Below, piece by piece: positions 9,060-17,251 of a stretch of 64,000 bases of DNA; the first letter of the stretch is position 1, and each line of letters begins with the position of its first letter. The stretch is from NCBI GenBank assembly GCA_963742585.1, contig CAVUMI010000008.1, forward strand, positions 1 through 64,000. The letters run 5' to 3'. Source of the stretch: JACDEA01 sp963742585. GTDB lineage: Bacteria; Actinomycetota; Acidimicrobiia; Acidimicrobiales; JACDEA01. Under the pieces are notes generated by a model. That model did no database searches. It worked only from the letters and a program-made list of their open reading frames with translations, and was not told where the DNA came from. The position numbers and the translations under genes were made by a program.

Positions 9060-9684
9060 CGCCGAGCGCGAGCTGTTCGCTCGCAGCGTTGAGGCGGCGA
9101 TGCAGAGCGAGGACATCGACGCGGCATTGGAGGATCTCGGCTGGCGCGACGCGCTGGCCGACGACGCACGCGCCGCGGTGTGGATCGTCTTCGAGGCGCA
9201 AGGTCGCGCCTGCGCTACGTCGTCTGCGCTCGACCACGTCGACACCGACGTACGGCTCCTCGCAGTGGCCCACGAGCTGATCGGCACGGCGCGGACAATG
9301 CTCGACCTGGCGCGTGAACACGCGCTCGAGCGCGAGCAGTTCGGTCAGCCGATCGCGATGTTCCAAGCTGTCCGCCACCGCCTCGCCGAGGCACTCATCG
9401 CCGTTGAGACAGCCGCGGCGATGGTCGACGCCGCGTGGGAGGACGGCAAGCCCGAGACCGCGGCGATGGCCAAAGCGCTCGCCGGCCGGGGAGCGAAGAC
9501 GGCGGCGCGCCAATGTCAGCAGGTCCTCGCCGGCACCGGCTTCACCACCGAGCACCCGTTCCACACCTACTTCAAGCGCGTCCTCGTCCTCGACCAGCTC
9601 CACGGCAACAGCAAGGCGTTAACGCGCGAGTTCGGCGAACGGCTGATCTCGACGCGGCGGCTACCCGCGCCGTTGCCGCTCTGA
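9052..9684 (+). CDS. Short acyl-CoA dehydrogenase-like protein (C-terminal domain)
   Basis: A 210-residue protein that is mostly the C-terminal helical domain of the acyl-CoA dehydrogenase fold (REHALEREQFGQPIAMFQAV, then VLAGTGFTTEHPFHTYFKR). Normal family length is about 380, and the N-terminal and beta domains are missing. No second reading frame supplies them, so this is a genuine short form and not a frameshift. Actinobacterial catabolic acyl-CoA dehydrogenases often work as alpha2beta2 heteromers with one degenerate subunit, so this is likely the partner of the gene it overlaps by 8 bp. The 3' end overlaps the convergent gene by 24 bp. Confidence 0.8.
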   Translation: MDSAERELFARSVEAAMQSEDIDAALEDLGWRDALADDARAAVWIVFEAQGRACATSSALDHVDTDVRLLAVAHELIGTARTMLDLAREHALEREQFGQPIAMFQAVRHRLAEALIAVETAAAMVDAAWEDGKPETAAMAKALAGRGAKTAARQCQQVLAGTGFTTEHPFHTYFKRVLVLDQLHGNSKALTREFGERLISTRRLPAPLPL

Positions 9685-10778
9685 GAGTTCGACGGGGACG
9701 TATTCGGGGTCGTCCTCGGTTCGCATGCTGAATTGCCACTTGCAGCAGACGTTCCCGTCGTCGACGCGCGGCGGGATGGCCAGGATGTCGACCTTCATGT
9801 TCGGGTTGTACATCTTCGTCGTGACGAGCATCGACTTCGGACACGTCGAGTGGCAGTTCTTCTCGAGTATGTCGGGCCGGCCCATGCCCTCCCACTGATC
9901 GACGGCGACGCAGCGGTTGAACGTCATGATGCCGACGTCGGGCTCGGGCATCTCGAACGACAGGTCGAATGCTTTGCCCGGCAGCGCGGTGGCGTCGGTC
10001 TGGAGGTCCTTCATCCAATCGGCAACGGTGTTGCCCGTGATACCGAGGTACTGCTCCTTGAGCTTTTTGACGCCGGGCAGAACCGTGTCGCCCCACAACG
10101 TGTACTGGATGTCGAACATCACATCGAGGCCGTAGCGGACGACGATCTGCGCGGCCCAGCCCTCGATGCACTGCAACAGGTACTCGTGGCTACCGAGCAA
10201 CCACGTCACGAGTTGGTCCTTGGTGAGCTCAATTGCGTCGGGTGTCGGCGAGAACAGCCCGGTGTAGACAACGCGCGCGTCGTCGTGCGATCGTCGGCCG
10301 GCACCGTCTGGTTGGGGTCGACGTAGTCGGTGCCCGCGGGCAGGAACTCGGATTTCATCCGATCGAGCTCGGGGGTCATCTGGTCGATCCACGCCGCCCA
10401 CTCGATCTCGGCGGCAACGTCGGGCGCGTACCGCTTGCCGATCTCGTCGAACCAGCCGTCGACGCAGAGTTGCATGTACGCCTCGCTCCACGGCAGGAAC
10501 TTGGTCGCCAGCGCCTCCTTGGAGAAGTCGGTGAAGCGGAGGTCGGCGCGGTACGGCCCGCTGTAGTCGACAAGCTCGGCGCCGGAGTCGACGTCCACCT
10601 GCTGGCGGATATCGAGGTCGGCCTTTGGATAGGTGACGTCGTAATCAGCTTTCGGGAACTTGGGGTAGTTGACGAGGTCGACGCCGAGCATCAGCACGAA
10701 GTCGTCGGCCACCACCCCTTCCTCGAGATGAGCCCCCGGCTTTCGGATCGCATGGAATTCATCGAGCTGGTCAGCCAT
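9661..10778 (-). CDS. Unknown protein with two homologous halves, frameshifted
   Basis: The product would be about 370 residues without signal or membrane segments. Residues around 85-150 (EALATKFLPWSEAYMQLCVD then EIEWAAWIDQMTPELDRM) and a later segment (DQLVTWLLGSHEYLLQCIEG then DIQYTLWGDTVLPGVKKL) align well, so the protein is an internal duplication. The C-terminus has clustered Cys/His (NCHSTCPKSM, VDDGNVCCKWQF), suggesting a metal site or thiol chemistry. The halves are in different frames; adding one base near 10290 restores continuity (VPADDR then HDDARVVYTG). The helical repeat recalls DUF6125/ATC-hydrolase-like proteins, but I am not sure of that. It is divergent from a TetR gene. 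Confidence 0.6.
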
Positions 10779-10788
10779 GAAGACCAGA

Positions 10789-10804
10789 CTAGCCGATCGG
10801 CTAG
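10789..10804. promoter_or_regulatory. Perfect 16-bp palindrome, probable TetR operator
   Basis: CTAGCCGATCGGCTAG is identical to its reverse complement. It lies between the divergent unknown protein (start 10778) and the TetR GTG at 10822, followed by a partial third repeat (CTAGCCGATACC). The placement suggests autoregulation plus control of the divergent gene. Confidence 0.7.
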
Positions 10805-10821
10805 CCGATACCGTTACCGGG

Positions 10822-11388
10822 GTGAATCTGCGTGAAAGGGCGGACCAGTACAGCGAGCCCCAACGGCGGACGATCGCCGCGGCCGTCGAGCTGTTCGCCG
10901 ATCACGGGGTGGGCGGCACCTCGCTGCAGATGATCGCCGACGCCGTCGGGGTTACGAAGGCGGCGATCTATCACCAGTTCGCGAGCAAAGACGCGATTGT
11001 TCGCGGCGTCCTCGAGGTGGATCTGTCGCCGCTGGAGGCCGCGCTCGAGGAGGCTGAAGGCGAGCGCAGTGCGCTCAAAGCGCGGGAGGCGTTGCTGCGC
11101 CGCCTCGTCGACGCCGCCGTGGATCGGCGCCGGGCGGTGAGCACGCTTCAGAGCGATCCCGTGCTTGTGCGCGTGCTCGGCGAGTACGAGCCGTCACGGC
11201 ACCTGTGGGCGCGGTTGTTCACCGTCCTGCTCGGTCACGACCTCGACGAGCAGGCGCGGACTCGCGCCGCCGCGCTGTCGGCAGCAATCGGATCGGTGGG
11301 CCACCCCTTCGTCGCCGATGTCGATGACGACACGCTCCGCGCCGAGCTGTTGAAGGTAGCGCGGCGGTTGATTCTCTTACCTGGTTAA
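10822..11388 (+). CDS. TetR family transcriptional regulator
   Basis: A 188-residue one-component repressor-type regulator. The N-terminal helix-turn-helix reads RRTIAAAVELFADHG, then GTSLQMIADAVGVTKAAIYHQFASKD, the standard TetR DNA-binding helix pair ending in Y-x-H-F. The ligand-binding C-terminal half is not diagnostic. An in-frame ATG at 10777 exists, but that reading would translate the 16-bp palindrome, so GTG 10822 is preferred. It probably regulates the divergent gene and possibly the nearby acyl-CoA dehydrogenase operon. Confidence 0.88.
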   Translation: MNLRERADQYSEPQRRTIAAAVELFADHGVGGTSLQMIADAVGVTKAAIYHQFASKDAIVRGVLEVDLSPLEAALEEAEGERSALKAREALLRRLVDAAVDRRRAVSTLQSDPVLVRVLGEYEPSRHLWARLFTVLLGHDLDEQARTRAAALSAAIGSVGHPFVADVDDDTLRAELLKVARRLILLPG

Positions 11389-11608
11389 CGCTCGCGGTGA
11401 AGGAAGCCGTGCAGCGTGCCGCCGAAGAACGTGGAGCCGAACGGGGCGAGGCCGGCGACCATGGCAACCGTCCTGTGGCCGACGCCGCCCCAACCGCGTA
11501 GGGGCGGGCGACGGCCGCTCGTTCCTCGCTGTTGCACCTGGCGCCGCACCCTGTCGCGCCGAACGCGACAAGCTGCACATTTGGGCACCGCCCGAATGGA
11601 GGCCATCG

Positions 11609-12895
11609 ATGGACATGAACGACCTGATCCTGGTGAGCGTCGACGACCACGTCGTCGAGCCGCCCGATGTGTTCGAGAAGCATCTGCCGGCGAAGTATCA
11701 GCAGTTCGCTCCCAAGCTGAAGGAGCGCGACGACGGCACCCTCGCTTGGTACTACTACGAGCACGAGATCACGAACGTCGGGCTGAACGCGGTGGCCGGC
11801 CGGCCACGCGAGGAGTACGGCATCGAGCCGACCCGCCTCGACGAGATGCGCAAGGGCTGCTGGGACGTCGACGAGCGCATCAAGGACATGAACGCCGGCG
11901 GCGTCCTCGGTTCACTGTGCTTCCCGTCGATGCCGGGGTTCTCGGGACGGGTGTTCGCGGCGGCGAAGGACGATGACATCGCCGGCGCCATGGTGACGGC
12001 GTATAACGACTGGCACGTACACGAGTGGTGCGGACGGCACCCGGGCCGGTTCATACCCCTCGGTGTTCCAATGATCTGGAGCGCGGAGCAGACGGCCAAG
12101 GAAGTGCACCGCCTGGCCGACATGGGCTGCCACGCCATCACGTTCCCGGAGAACCCTGAGCCCCTCGGTCAGCCCACGCTGCACGACGCGTACTGGGATC
12201 CGTTCTGGCGCGCCGCCGAAGAGCGCGGGACGGTCATCTGCATGCACATCGGCTCGTCGTCGAAGCTGGCCATGACCACGCCCGACGCCCCCATCGACGT
12301 GCTGATCACACTGCAGCCCATGAACATCGTGCAGGCCGCAGCTGACCTGGTGTGGAGCCGCGTGCTCAAGGAGTTCCCCAACATCAAGATCGCCCTATCC
12401 GAGGGCGGCATCGGGTGGGTGCCGTACTTCCTCGATCGCATCGAGCGCACCTACGACATGCATCACCACTGGACCGGCCAGGACCTCGGTGACATGACGC
12501 CCACGGAACGCTTCCTCAAGAACGTGCTGCTGTGCTTCATCTCCGATCCGGTGGGCGTGCGGCTGGTGGACCACATCGGTTCGGAGAACGTCAGCTGGGA
12601 GATGGACTACCCGCACTCCGACTCGGCGTGGCCCCGCGGACCTGAGGATCTGCACAACGACATCACCGCCGCCGGCCTCAATGACACCGACATCGCCAAC
12701 ATCACCCACCGCACCGCGATGCGTTGGTTCGACTACGACCCGTTCCAGCACATCCCGAAGGAGCAGGCGAGCGTGGCCGCGCTTCGGAAGCAGGCGGAGG
12801 GCCACGACATCGCCATCCGCTCAATGGGTCGCGGCCGGATGGAAAACGAAGGCGTGAACATCGGGGAGCTGTCGAAGACCGCGACCGGCCGCTGA
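11609..12895 (+). CDS. Amidohydrolase-2 family protein (ACMSD-like metal-dependent hydrolase/decarboxylase)
   Basis: A 428-residue TIM-barrel enzyme of the PF04909 group, which contains decarboxylases such as ACMSD and gamma-resorcylate decarboxylase as well as hydrolases. The first metal motif is Asp12-x-His14 in SVDDHVVEP. Later barrel motifs are ICMHIGSSS (metal His) and EMDYPHSDSAWP (catalytic Asp region). The start ATG has GGAGG nine bases upstream. It stands alone after the TetR gene, with a 220-bp spacer (11389-11608) in which no convincing gene is seen. Three further paralogs occur at 24601, 32506 and 56479. Confidence 0.88.
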   Translation: MDMNDLILVSVDDHVVEPPDVFEKHLPAKYQQFAPKLKERDDGTLAWYYYEHEITNVGLNAVAGRPREEYGIEPTRLDEMRKGCWDVDERIKDMNAGGVLGSLCFPSMPGFSGRVFAAAKDDDIAGAMVTAYNDWHVHEWCGRHPGRFIPLGVPMIWSAEQTAKEVHRLADMGCHAITFPENPEPLGQPTLHDAYWDPFWRAAEERGTVICMHIGSSSKLAMTTPDAPIDVLITLQPMNIVQAAADLVWSRVLKEFPNIKIALSEGGIGWVPYFLDRIERTYDMHHHWTGQDLGDMTPTERFLKNVLLCFISDPVGVRLVDHIGSENVSWEMDYPHSDSAWPRGPEDLHNDITAAGLNDTDIANITHRTAMRWFDYDPFQHIPKEQASVAALRKQAEGHDIAIRSMGRGRMENEGVNIGELSKTATGR

Positions 12896-12902
12896 ACGCG
12901 CC

Positions 12903-13041
12903 CGTGCGTTCGGCTCCGCATCGAGTGGTCGTCTGGTCCACCGGCGGCGTCGGCTCGAATGCGATCCGCGGCATCGCGCCGCTCGGCATCATCGCCACCG
13001 ACGTGATGATCGACGGTCTCGGGTTCGCCCGCCCCGCTTGA
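12903..13041 (+). pseudogene. N-terminal fragment of a DapB-like NAD(P) dehydrogenase
   Basis: From GTG 12903 the frame reads HRVVVWSTGGVGSNAIRGIA, a Rossmann start matching the 2,4-diaminopentanoate dehydrogenase-like protein at 40841-41884 (RIVQWTTGNVGKRSVEAV). It then stops after about 46 codons; normal length is about 350. The 13042-13225 stretch after it holds no recognisable continuation apart from the ribosome-binding site of the next gene. This is probably a deletion remnant. Confidence 0.6.
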
Positions 13042-13225
13042 CTTCGAGGCCTTCATCAGCTTGCCCGGGGTCATCCCGATGGTCTGGCAGGGCCGATCGC
13101 TTCACGTCTTGGCCTGACGACGCGACAAATTTCAGGAACTTCTTGTTGCCGCTGTCGATTCCTGGGTCGGCCTTCGTGGACATGGTGAGCGGTGCACGCG
13201 GCACCGCCGACCGAAAGGAGTCCCG

Positions 13226-13651
13226 ATGTCCGTTACCACCGCAATCAGCGTGCCCACGACCACGGCACGGCCGGCCACCTCGCTGCGCCGGACCACCCTC
13301 ACCGCCGGCCTGGGCGCCGCCGCCGTCACCACGGCAGTCGCCGCCGGCCTGCACGCCGCGGGCGTGTCCTTCGCCATCGATGGGGAGAGCATCCCGGTGG
13401 CCGGTTTCGCCCAGCTGACGTTCGTGGGCGCGGTGATCGGCGGGCTGCTGCTTTCGCAGCTCAACCGCCGCAGCACCGCAGCCCGCACCCGGTTCATCCA
13501 GGTCACCGCAGTCCTGACGGCCCTCTCATGTCTGCCGTCGGTTGCGCTGCCCGACGACTTCGCGAGCAAGATCGCGCTCGTCGTCACACACCTGGTCGCC
13601 GCGGCGATCGTCGTCCCCGTTCTCGTCCGCCACGCCAACACCGAGTCCTAA
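13226..13651 (+). CDS. DUF6069-like small membrane protein
   Basis: A 141-residue protein with about four hydrophobic segments: residues 24-44 (TLTAGLGAAAVTTAVAAGLH), 58-78 (VAGFAQLTFVGAVIGGLLLS), 91-108 (VTAVLTALSCLPSVAL) and 115-134 (ALVVTHLVAAAIVVPVL). It is preceded by AAAGGAG at a good distance from the ATG. The pattern matches the actinobacterial DUF6069 family, whose biochemical role is unknown. It is 12 bp upstream of a DGPF protein and an ECF sigma factor and is probably in the same transcription unit. Confidence 0.78.
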   Translation: MSVTTAISVPTTTARPATSLRRTTLTAGLGAAAVTTAVAAGLHAAGVSFAIDGESIPVAGFAQLTFVGAVIGGLLLSQLNRRSTAARTRFIQVTAVLTALSCLPSVALPDDFASKIALVVTHLVAAAIVVPVLVRHANTES

Positions 13652-13663
13652 GGAGTCACGACA

Positions 13664-14014
13664 ATGCCCCAGTACCTCATGTCCGTCTGGCACGACGACG
13701 ACTACAGCGATCAAGACGTCACCAGTGAAGAGATGCAGCGCCTGTTTGACCAGGTCGGCAAGTACAACGCCGAGCTCGAGAAGGCCGGCGCCTGGGTGTT
13801 CGGCTGCGGGCTGGCACCGGCATCGTCGGCGACCGTGGTGCGAGCCACCGCCGGCGACGTGTCGATGACCGATGGTCCCTACGCCGAGACCAAGGAGCAG
13901 ATGGGTGGCTTCTGGATCATCCAGGCCGCCGACCTCGACGCCGCCCTCGACTGGGCCGGCAAGGCCGCGGCGGCCTGTGAAGGACCGGTCGAGGTTCGCC
14001 CCGCGGAAGGTTGA
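13664..14014 (+). CDS. YCII-related DGPF-domain protein
   Basis: A 116-residue ferredoxin-like-fold protein of the YCII superfamily. The family signature is visible in MTDGPYAETKEQMGGFWI. The N-terminus MPQYLMSVWHDDD is typical of DGPF proteins, which are found next to ECF42 sigma factors. AAGGAG precedes the ATG. The stop overlaps the TTG start of the sigma gene (TTGA), so the two are translationally coupled. Function is unproven; DGPF proteins are thought to be ECF42 target or accessory proteins. Confidence 0.9.
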   Translation: MPQYLMSVWHDDDYSDQDVTSEEMQRLFDQVGKYNAELEKAGAWVFGCGLAPASSATVVRATAGDVSMTDGPYAETKEQMGGFWIIQAADLDAALDWAGKAAAACEGPVEVRPAEG

Positions 14015-15263
14015 CCGACACTCTCAGCGACGTCTTTCATCGCGAAGCCGGCCGCTGCACCGCCACCCTGATCCGCATCCTCGGCGACATTGATCTCGCC
14101 GAGGATGCGGTCGCGGAGGCGTTCGTTATCGCCGCCGAGCAGTGGTCGGGCAACGGCGTGCCACCGAACCCCGGTGGCTGGATCACGACAACGGCCCGCA
14201 ACCGGGCCATCGACCGGCTTCGACGTGAATCGTCTCGGGACGACCGCCATGCCGCAGCGATGCGACTCCACTCAGAAGACATGGAACCTGACGACACTTC
14301 CGAACTGAACAATCTCGACGCCTTCGTCGATGTGGTCGACGACGACCAGCTGCGCCTGATGTTCCTGTGCTGTCACCCGGCGCTGGCCGCCGACAGCCAG
14401 GTCGCACTGACGCTGCGGCTCATGGCCGGGCTCGACACCGACGAGATCGCCCGCGCCTTCATCGTTCCCGAAGCGACGATGGCCCAGCGCCTCGTGCGGG
14501 CCAAGCGCAAGCTCCGCGACAACCACGCGTCGTACCGCATCCCGACCGCCGCGGAGCTGCCCGACCGGTTGTCGGCGGTACTCAACGCGATCTACCTGAT
14601 CTACACCGAAGGCCACACGGCAACGTCGGGCGACGCCCTCACCCGGGTCGACCTGTCGGCGGAGGCCATCCGCATCGGGCGGGTACTCGTCATGCTGATG
14701 CCCGACGAGTACGAAGCGATCGGGCTACTCGCGCTCATGCTGCTCACCGAGGCGCGCCGGACGCGCGGCTCGCGCCGGACGGGTCGATGGTCCGGCTGAC
14801 CGACCAGGACCGCACGCGGTGGGACCCGGCGCTGATCGGCGAAGGCCACGACATGGTCCGGGCCTGCCTGAGGCTCAACCGGCCGGGGCCGTTCCAGATC
14901 CAGGCCGCCATCGCCGCAGTGCACGCCGACGCCCCGATCGCCGCGGCGACCGACTGGTCACAGATCGTCGCGCTGTACGACCAGCTCTACGCGCTCCGGC
15001 CGAACCCGGTGGTCGCGCTCAACCGGGCCGTCGCCCTCGCCGAGCTGCGCGGCGCCGACGATGGGCTGGCCGCGCTCGCCCTGCTCGACCACGCCGCGGT
15101 CGACGACTACCAGCCGTTCCACGCAGCGCTTGCCGACCTGCTCGCCCGGGCCGGCCGGCGCGACGACGCCGTCGCCGCCTACGACCGCGCGCTCGCGCTC
15201 ACCACCAATCCGACCGAGCGCGAGTTCCTGGCGCAGCGTCGGGCGGAGGTCGTCGGGCCCTAG
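14011..15263 (+). CDS. ECF42-type RNA polymerase sigma factor with C-terminal TPR-like extension, frameshifted
   Basis: ECF sigma factor of about 417 residues. Region 2 is seen in FHREAGRCTATLIRILGDID, then GWITTTARNRAIDRLRRES. Region 4 is seen in LRLMAGLDTDEIARAFIVPE then MAQRLVRAKRKLRD. The long C-terminal extension (VALNRAVALAELRGADDGLA, RRDDAVAAYDRALALTTNPTE) is TPR-like and characteristic of ECF42. No anti-sigma factor gene is adjacent, as expected for this group. The start is TTG 14011, coupled to the DGPF gene. One missing base near 14760 splits the frame; restoring it gives ARRDARLAPDGSMVRL. Confidence 0.88.
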
Positions 15264-15312
15264 CCCAGCCCGCGCGGAACAGATATTTGGTTCCCGACTG
15301 TACGGTTCGTTC

Positions 15313-15390
15313 GTGGCGCGCCGGAACGAAATCCTCGACGCCGCAGCGCGGTTGTTCGCATCGTCGGGCCTGCGCACGTCGCTGAAGGAC
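15313..15390 (+). pseudogene. TetR N-terminal fragment
   Basis: From GTG 15313 the reading is ARRNEILDAAARLFASSGLR followed by TSLKD, a textbook first helix of a TetR DNA-binding domain. It breaks off where it meets the 3' end of the complete, opposite-strand TetR gene. It is about 25 codons where about 200 are expected, so this is a truncated remnant at an apparent rearrangement junction. Confidence 0.6.
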
Positions 15391-15392
15391 AG

Positions 15393-16007
15393 CTACGACA
15401 GCAGCCGGCGCATGAGTGCAACCAGCGGGTCGCGCAGGGCGCGGATCGCTTTCATGTCGCCGGTCGCAACCGGCAAGGTGACGAGCGCGGATACGGCGGC
15501 GACGTAGGCCTCGCAGGCGAACCGCCGTTCCGCGTCGTCGGCTCCGAGCAGTTCGGCGACGACATCGACCACCTGGGCCTGCAGTTCCGCCCGGCGTTGA
15601 AGCGCCACGGTGCCCGCGGCATGCACCTCGACGATGTACAGCCGCGCGAACGGGAGGTTGTTAACGATGGCCTCGAGGTATTCGTCGGTCGCTCGAGTAA
15701 ATCGGTCGATCGGCTCACCCGGCACGTCGACGGAATTGCGCAGCTGGGCGAGCAAGACCTCGCCCACGATGTCGAGGGCCTCGAGGAAGCAGTCCAGCTT
15801 CGACTCGTAGAGCTCGTAGAACGTGAGCCGGGAAACATTGGCCCGCTCGAGCACTGCCTTCACCGGTGTATCGACGAACCCACGCTCGGCGCAAGCGTCG
15901 GCCATGGCGATGGCGAGGCGCAGCCGTTGCGACGCCTGAACCTCGTCGCGGGTCAGCCCGTGGCGACCGCGTGGTAGCGGTGAGATCGCGCCGACGAGAT
16001 TCGACAT
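15393..16007 (-). CDS. TetR/AcrR family transcriptional regulator
   Basis: A 204-residue regulator. The helix-turn-helix region is LRLAIAMADACAERGF, then TPVKAVLERANVSRLTFYEL and FYELYESKLDCF, a typical TetR recognition helix with Y/F-x-x-F-x-x-K. The C-terminal all-helical domain (ARLYIVEVHAAG, ACEAYVAAVSAL) is of the TetR_C type. The start ATG lies 15 bp past the end of the esterase gene on the same strand. It may control that esterase, whose promoter carries a strong inverted repeat (17001-17026). Confidence 0.85.
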   Translation of the reverse strand: MSNLVGAISPLPRGRHGLTRDEVQASQRLRLAIAMADACAERGFVDTPVKAVLERANVSRLTFYELYESKLDCFLEALDIVGEVLLAQLRNSVDVPGEPIDRFTRATDEYLEAIVNNLPFARLYIVEVHAAGTVALQRRAELQAQVVDVVAELLGADDAERRFACEAYVAAVSALVTLPVATGDMKAIRALRDPLVALMRRLLS

Positions 16008-16022
16008 CGGCCCGACCGTAGG

Positions 16023-16985
16023 TCAGCCGGCGGGGCGGAGGCGCGCGATGACCCCGTCGATGTCGCGCTGGAGCATGTCGCGGCGAACGAAGTGCGCCCC
16101 GGGAAGCTCGTACCACTCATGGGGAATGCCTCGCGCCGCGAGCAGGCCGCGAAACTCTCGCTGTCCGGCGCGGACGAAGTTCTCGTTCACGTCGTTGTCG
16201 AGGCCGGTCACGAGGAAGATGCGCTTGTTGTAGTAGCTGTCGAGGCGTTCCACCGGGTTGTCCGCAGTCACTCGGGCCTGGTCCCAGAAGGGCGAGCCGT
16301 ACATCGTGCCGCCGTTGAGTTCGGCCCACCGAGAGCTTTCGTTGGCCCAGTGCACGACAGCGCCGCCGTCTCGGCGCAGGCTGGCCGGCCCGGAGTGTGA
16401 GCTCACCGACGCGAAGTGGCCGTAGTACTTGGCGGTGTACTTGAGTGCGCCGAAGCCGCCCATCGAGAAGCCCGAAACGGCGCGGCCGTTGTACTCGGCC
16501 CACGTTCGGAAGTTGGCGTCGATCCACGGTACGAGCTGGCCGATGTGGAACGACTCGTAGTTGCGGGCCCCTGAATACGAGCGGACCGGGTTCGAGTACC
16601 AGCCGGCGGTGCCGCCGTCGGGCATCACCACGATGAGCGGGCGTCCGTTGGTGAGGCCACGGATGTCGTCCTCGAAGTCGAACTTGCGGAAGTCCTGGGC
16701 GCCCCCGTGCAGCAGGTACATCACGGGATACCGGCGCCAGTTGGTCGAGAAGTAGTCGTTGGGGAGCAGGACATTGACCGCCGGGTTCCACGAGACGTTG
16801 CCCGTCTGGAAGCGGAAGTAGTGCATACGGTCGAACACGCCCTGGTCGATGATCGTCAACCCGAAGCCGTTGGCCGCGGCGGTGGCTTTGCCCGGACGCC
16901 AGGTCGCACCCAGTGCGGTGAGGGCGGCGGCGCCACCGGCGGCCTTCAGCAGGCTGCGGCGACTCATCACGTGATCGGTCGACAT
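16023..16985 (-). CDS. Secreted alpha/beta-hydrolase esterase (esterase D / antigen 85-like fold), Tat signal
   Basis: A 320-residue exported hydrolase. Residues 8-36 form a Tat signal (SRRSLLKAAGGAAALTALGA, ending ATAAAN). The catalytic nucleophile is Ser174 in GFSMGGFGA. The oxyanion strand is YLLHGGAQDF and the C-terminal LPGAHFVRRD supplies the His. The layout is that of the PF00756 esterase family, which includes Ag85 mycolyltransferases and many general esterases; without further context it is called an esterase. The promoter contains a 10-bp-arm inverted repeat 16 bp upstream of the ATG. Confidence 0.88.
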   Translation of the reverse strand: MSTDHVMSRRSLLKAAGGAAALTALGATWRPGKATAAANGFGLTIIDQGVFDRMHYFRFQTGNVSWNPAVNVLLPNDYFSTNWRRYPVMYLLHGGAQDFRKFDFEDDIRGLTNGRPLIVVMPDGGTAGWYSNPVRSYSGARNYESFHIGQLVPWIDANFRTWAEYNGRAVSGFSMGGFGALKYTAKYYGHFASVSSHSGPASLRRDGGAVVHWANESSRWAELNGGTMYGSPFWDQARVTADNPVERLDSYYNKRIFLVTGLDNDVNENFVRAGQREFRGLLAARGIPHEWYELPGAHFVRRDMLQRDIDGVIARLRPAG

Positions 16986-17000
16986 GTCGATCCTCCTCGC

Positions 17001-17026
17001 CTATATAAACGCTCCTGTTTATATAG
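17001..17026. promoter_or_regulatory. Inverted repeat operator upstream of the esterase
   Basis: CTATATAAAC and GTTTATATAG are perfect 10-bp arms separated by six bases. The site ends 16 bp upstream of the esterase start at 16985. It is strikingly AT-rich in a very GC-rich region, so it may overlap the promoter. The TetR at 15393 is a candidate binder. Confidence 0.7.
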
Positions 17027-17028
17027 AC

Positions 17029-17239
17029 CTAAGTCAGCGACTCGTCAAGGAGTTCGATGGCCGCTCGGGTGAAGGCGACCATGTTCGACGCTGCCGCCGC
17101 CGTAGTACCTCGACGCGCCAGGGATCGCGAGCAACGCCGCGCTGATGAGACCGCCGCAACTGCCTTCGGCAACTGCGACCGTGTCGCCCCTGGCCTTGAG
17201 TTTCTCGGCGACGAGTATTGCGAGGTCCGGTTCGAGCAC
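17029..17239 (-). pseudogene. CinA C-terminal (nicotinamide-nucleotide amidase) domain remnant
   Basis: From GTG 17239 the reading AVAEGSCGGLISAALLAIPG then ASRYYGGG matches the CinA/PncC amidase start (AESCTGGLIAAALT...GAS.YF.GG). It stops soon afterwards. The neighbouring frame reads MVAFTRAAIELLDESLT to a stop at 17029, so there is a frameshift near 17080 and the rest of the ~160-residue domain is missing. It begins 12 bp after the dienelactone hydrolase stop. Confidence 0.6.
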
Positions 17240-17251
17240 CGCGCCGCTCGG

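Noticed and set aside
11389..11608. Possible small gene upstream of the amidohydrolase (minus-strand frame ending FGSTFFGGTLHGFLHRER)
   Set aside because: No ribosome-binding site, no recognisable domain and no conserved neighbour; I cannot separate it from noise.
12989..13354. Minus-strand open frame opposite the DapB fragment and the DUF6069 gene
   Set aside because: The translation is Arg/Gly-rich low-complexity without family motifs, as expected for an antisense frame in GC-rich DNA.
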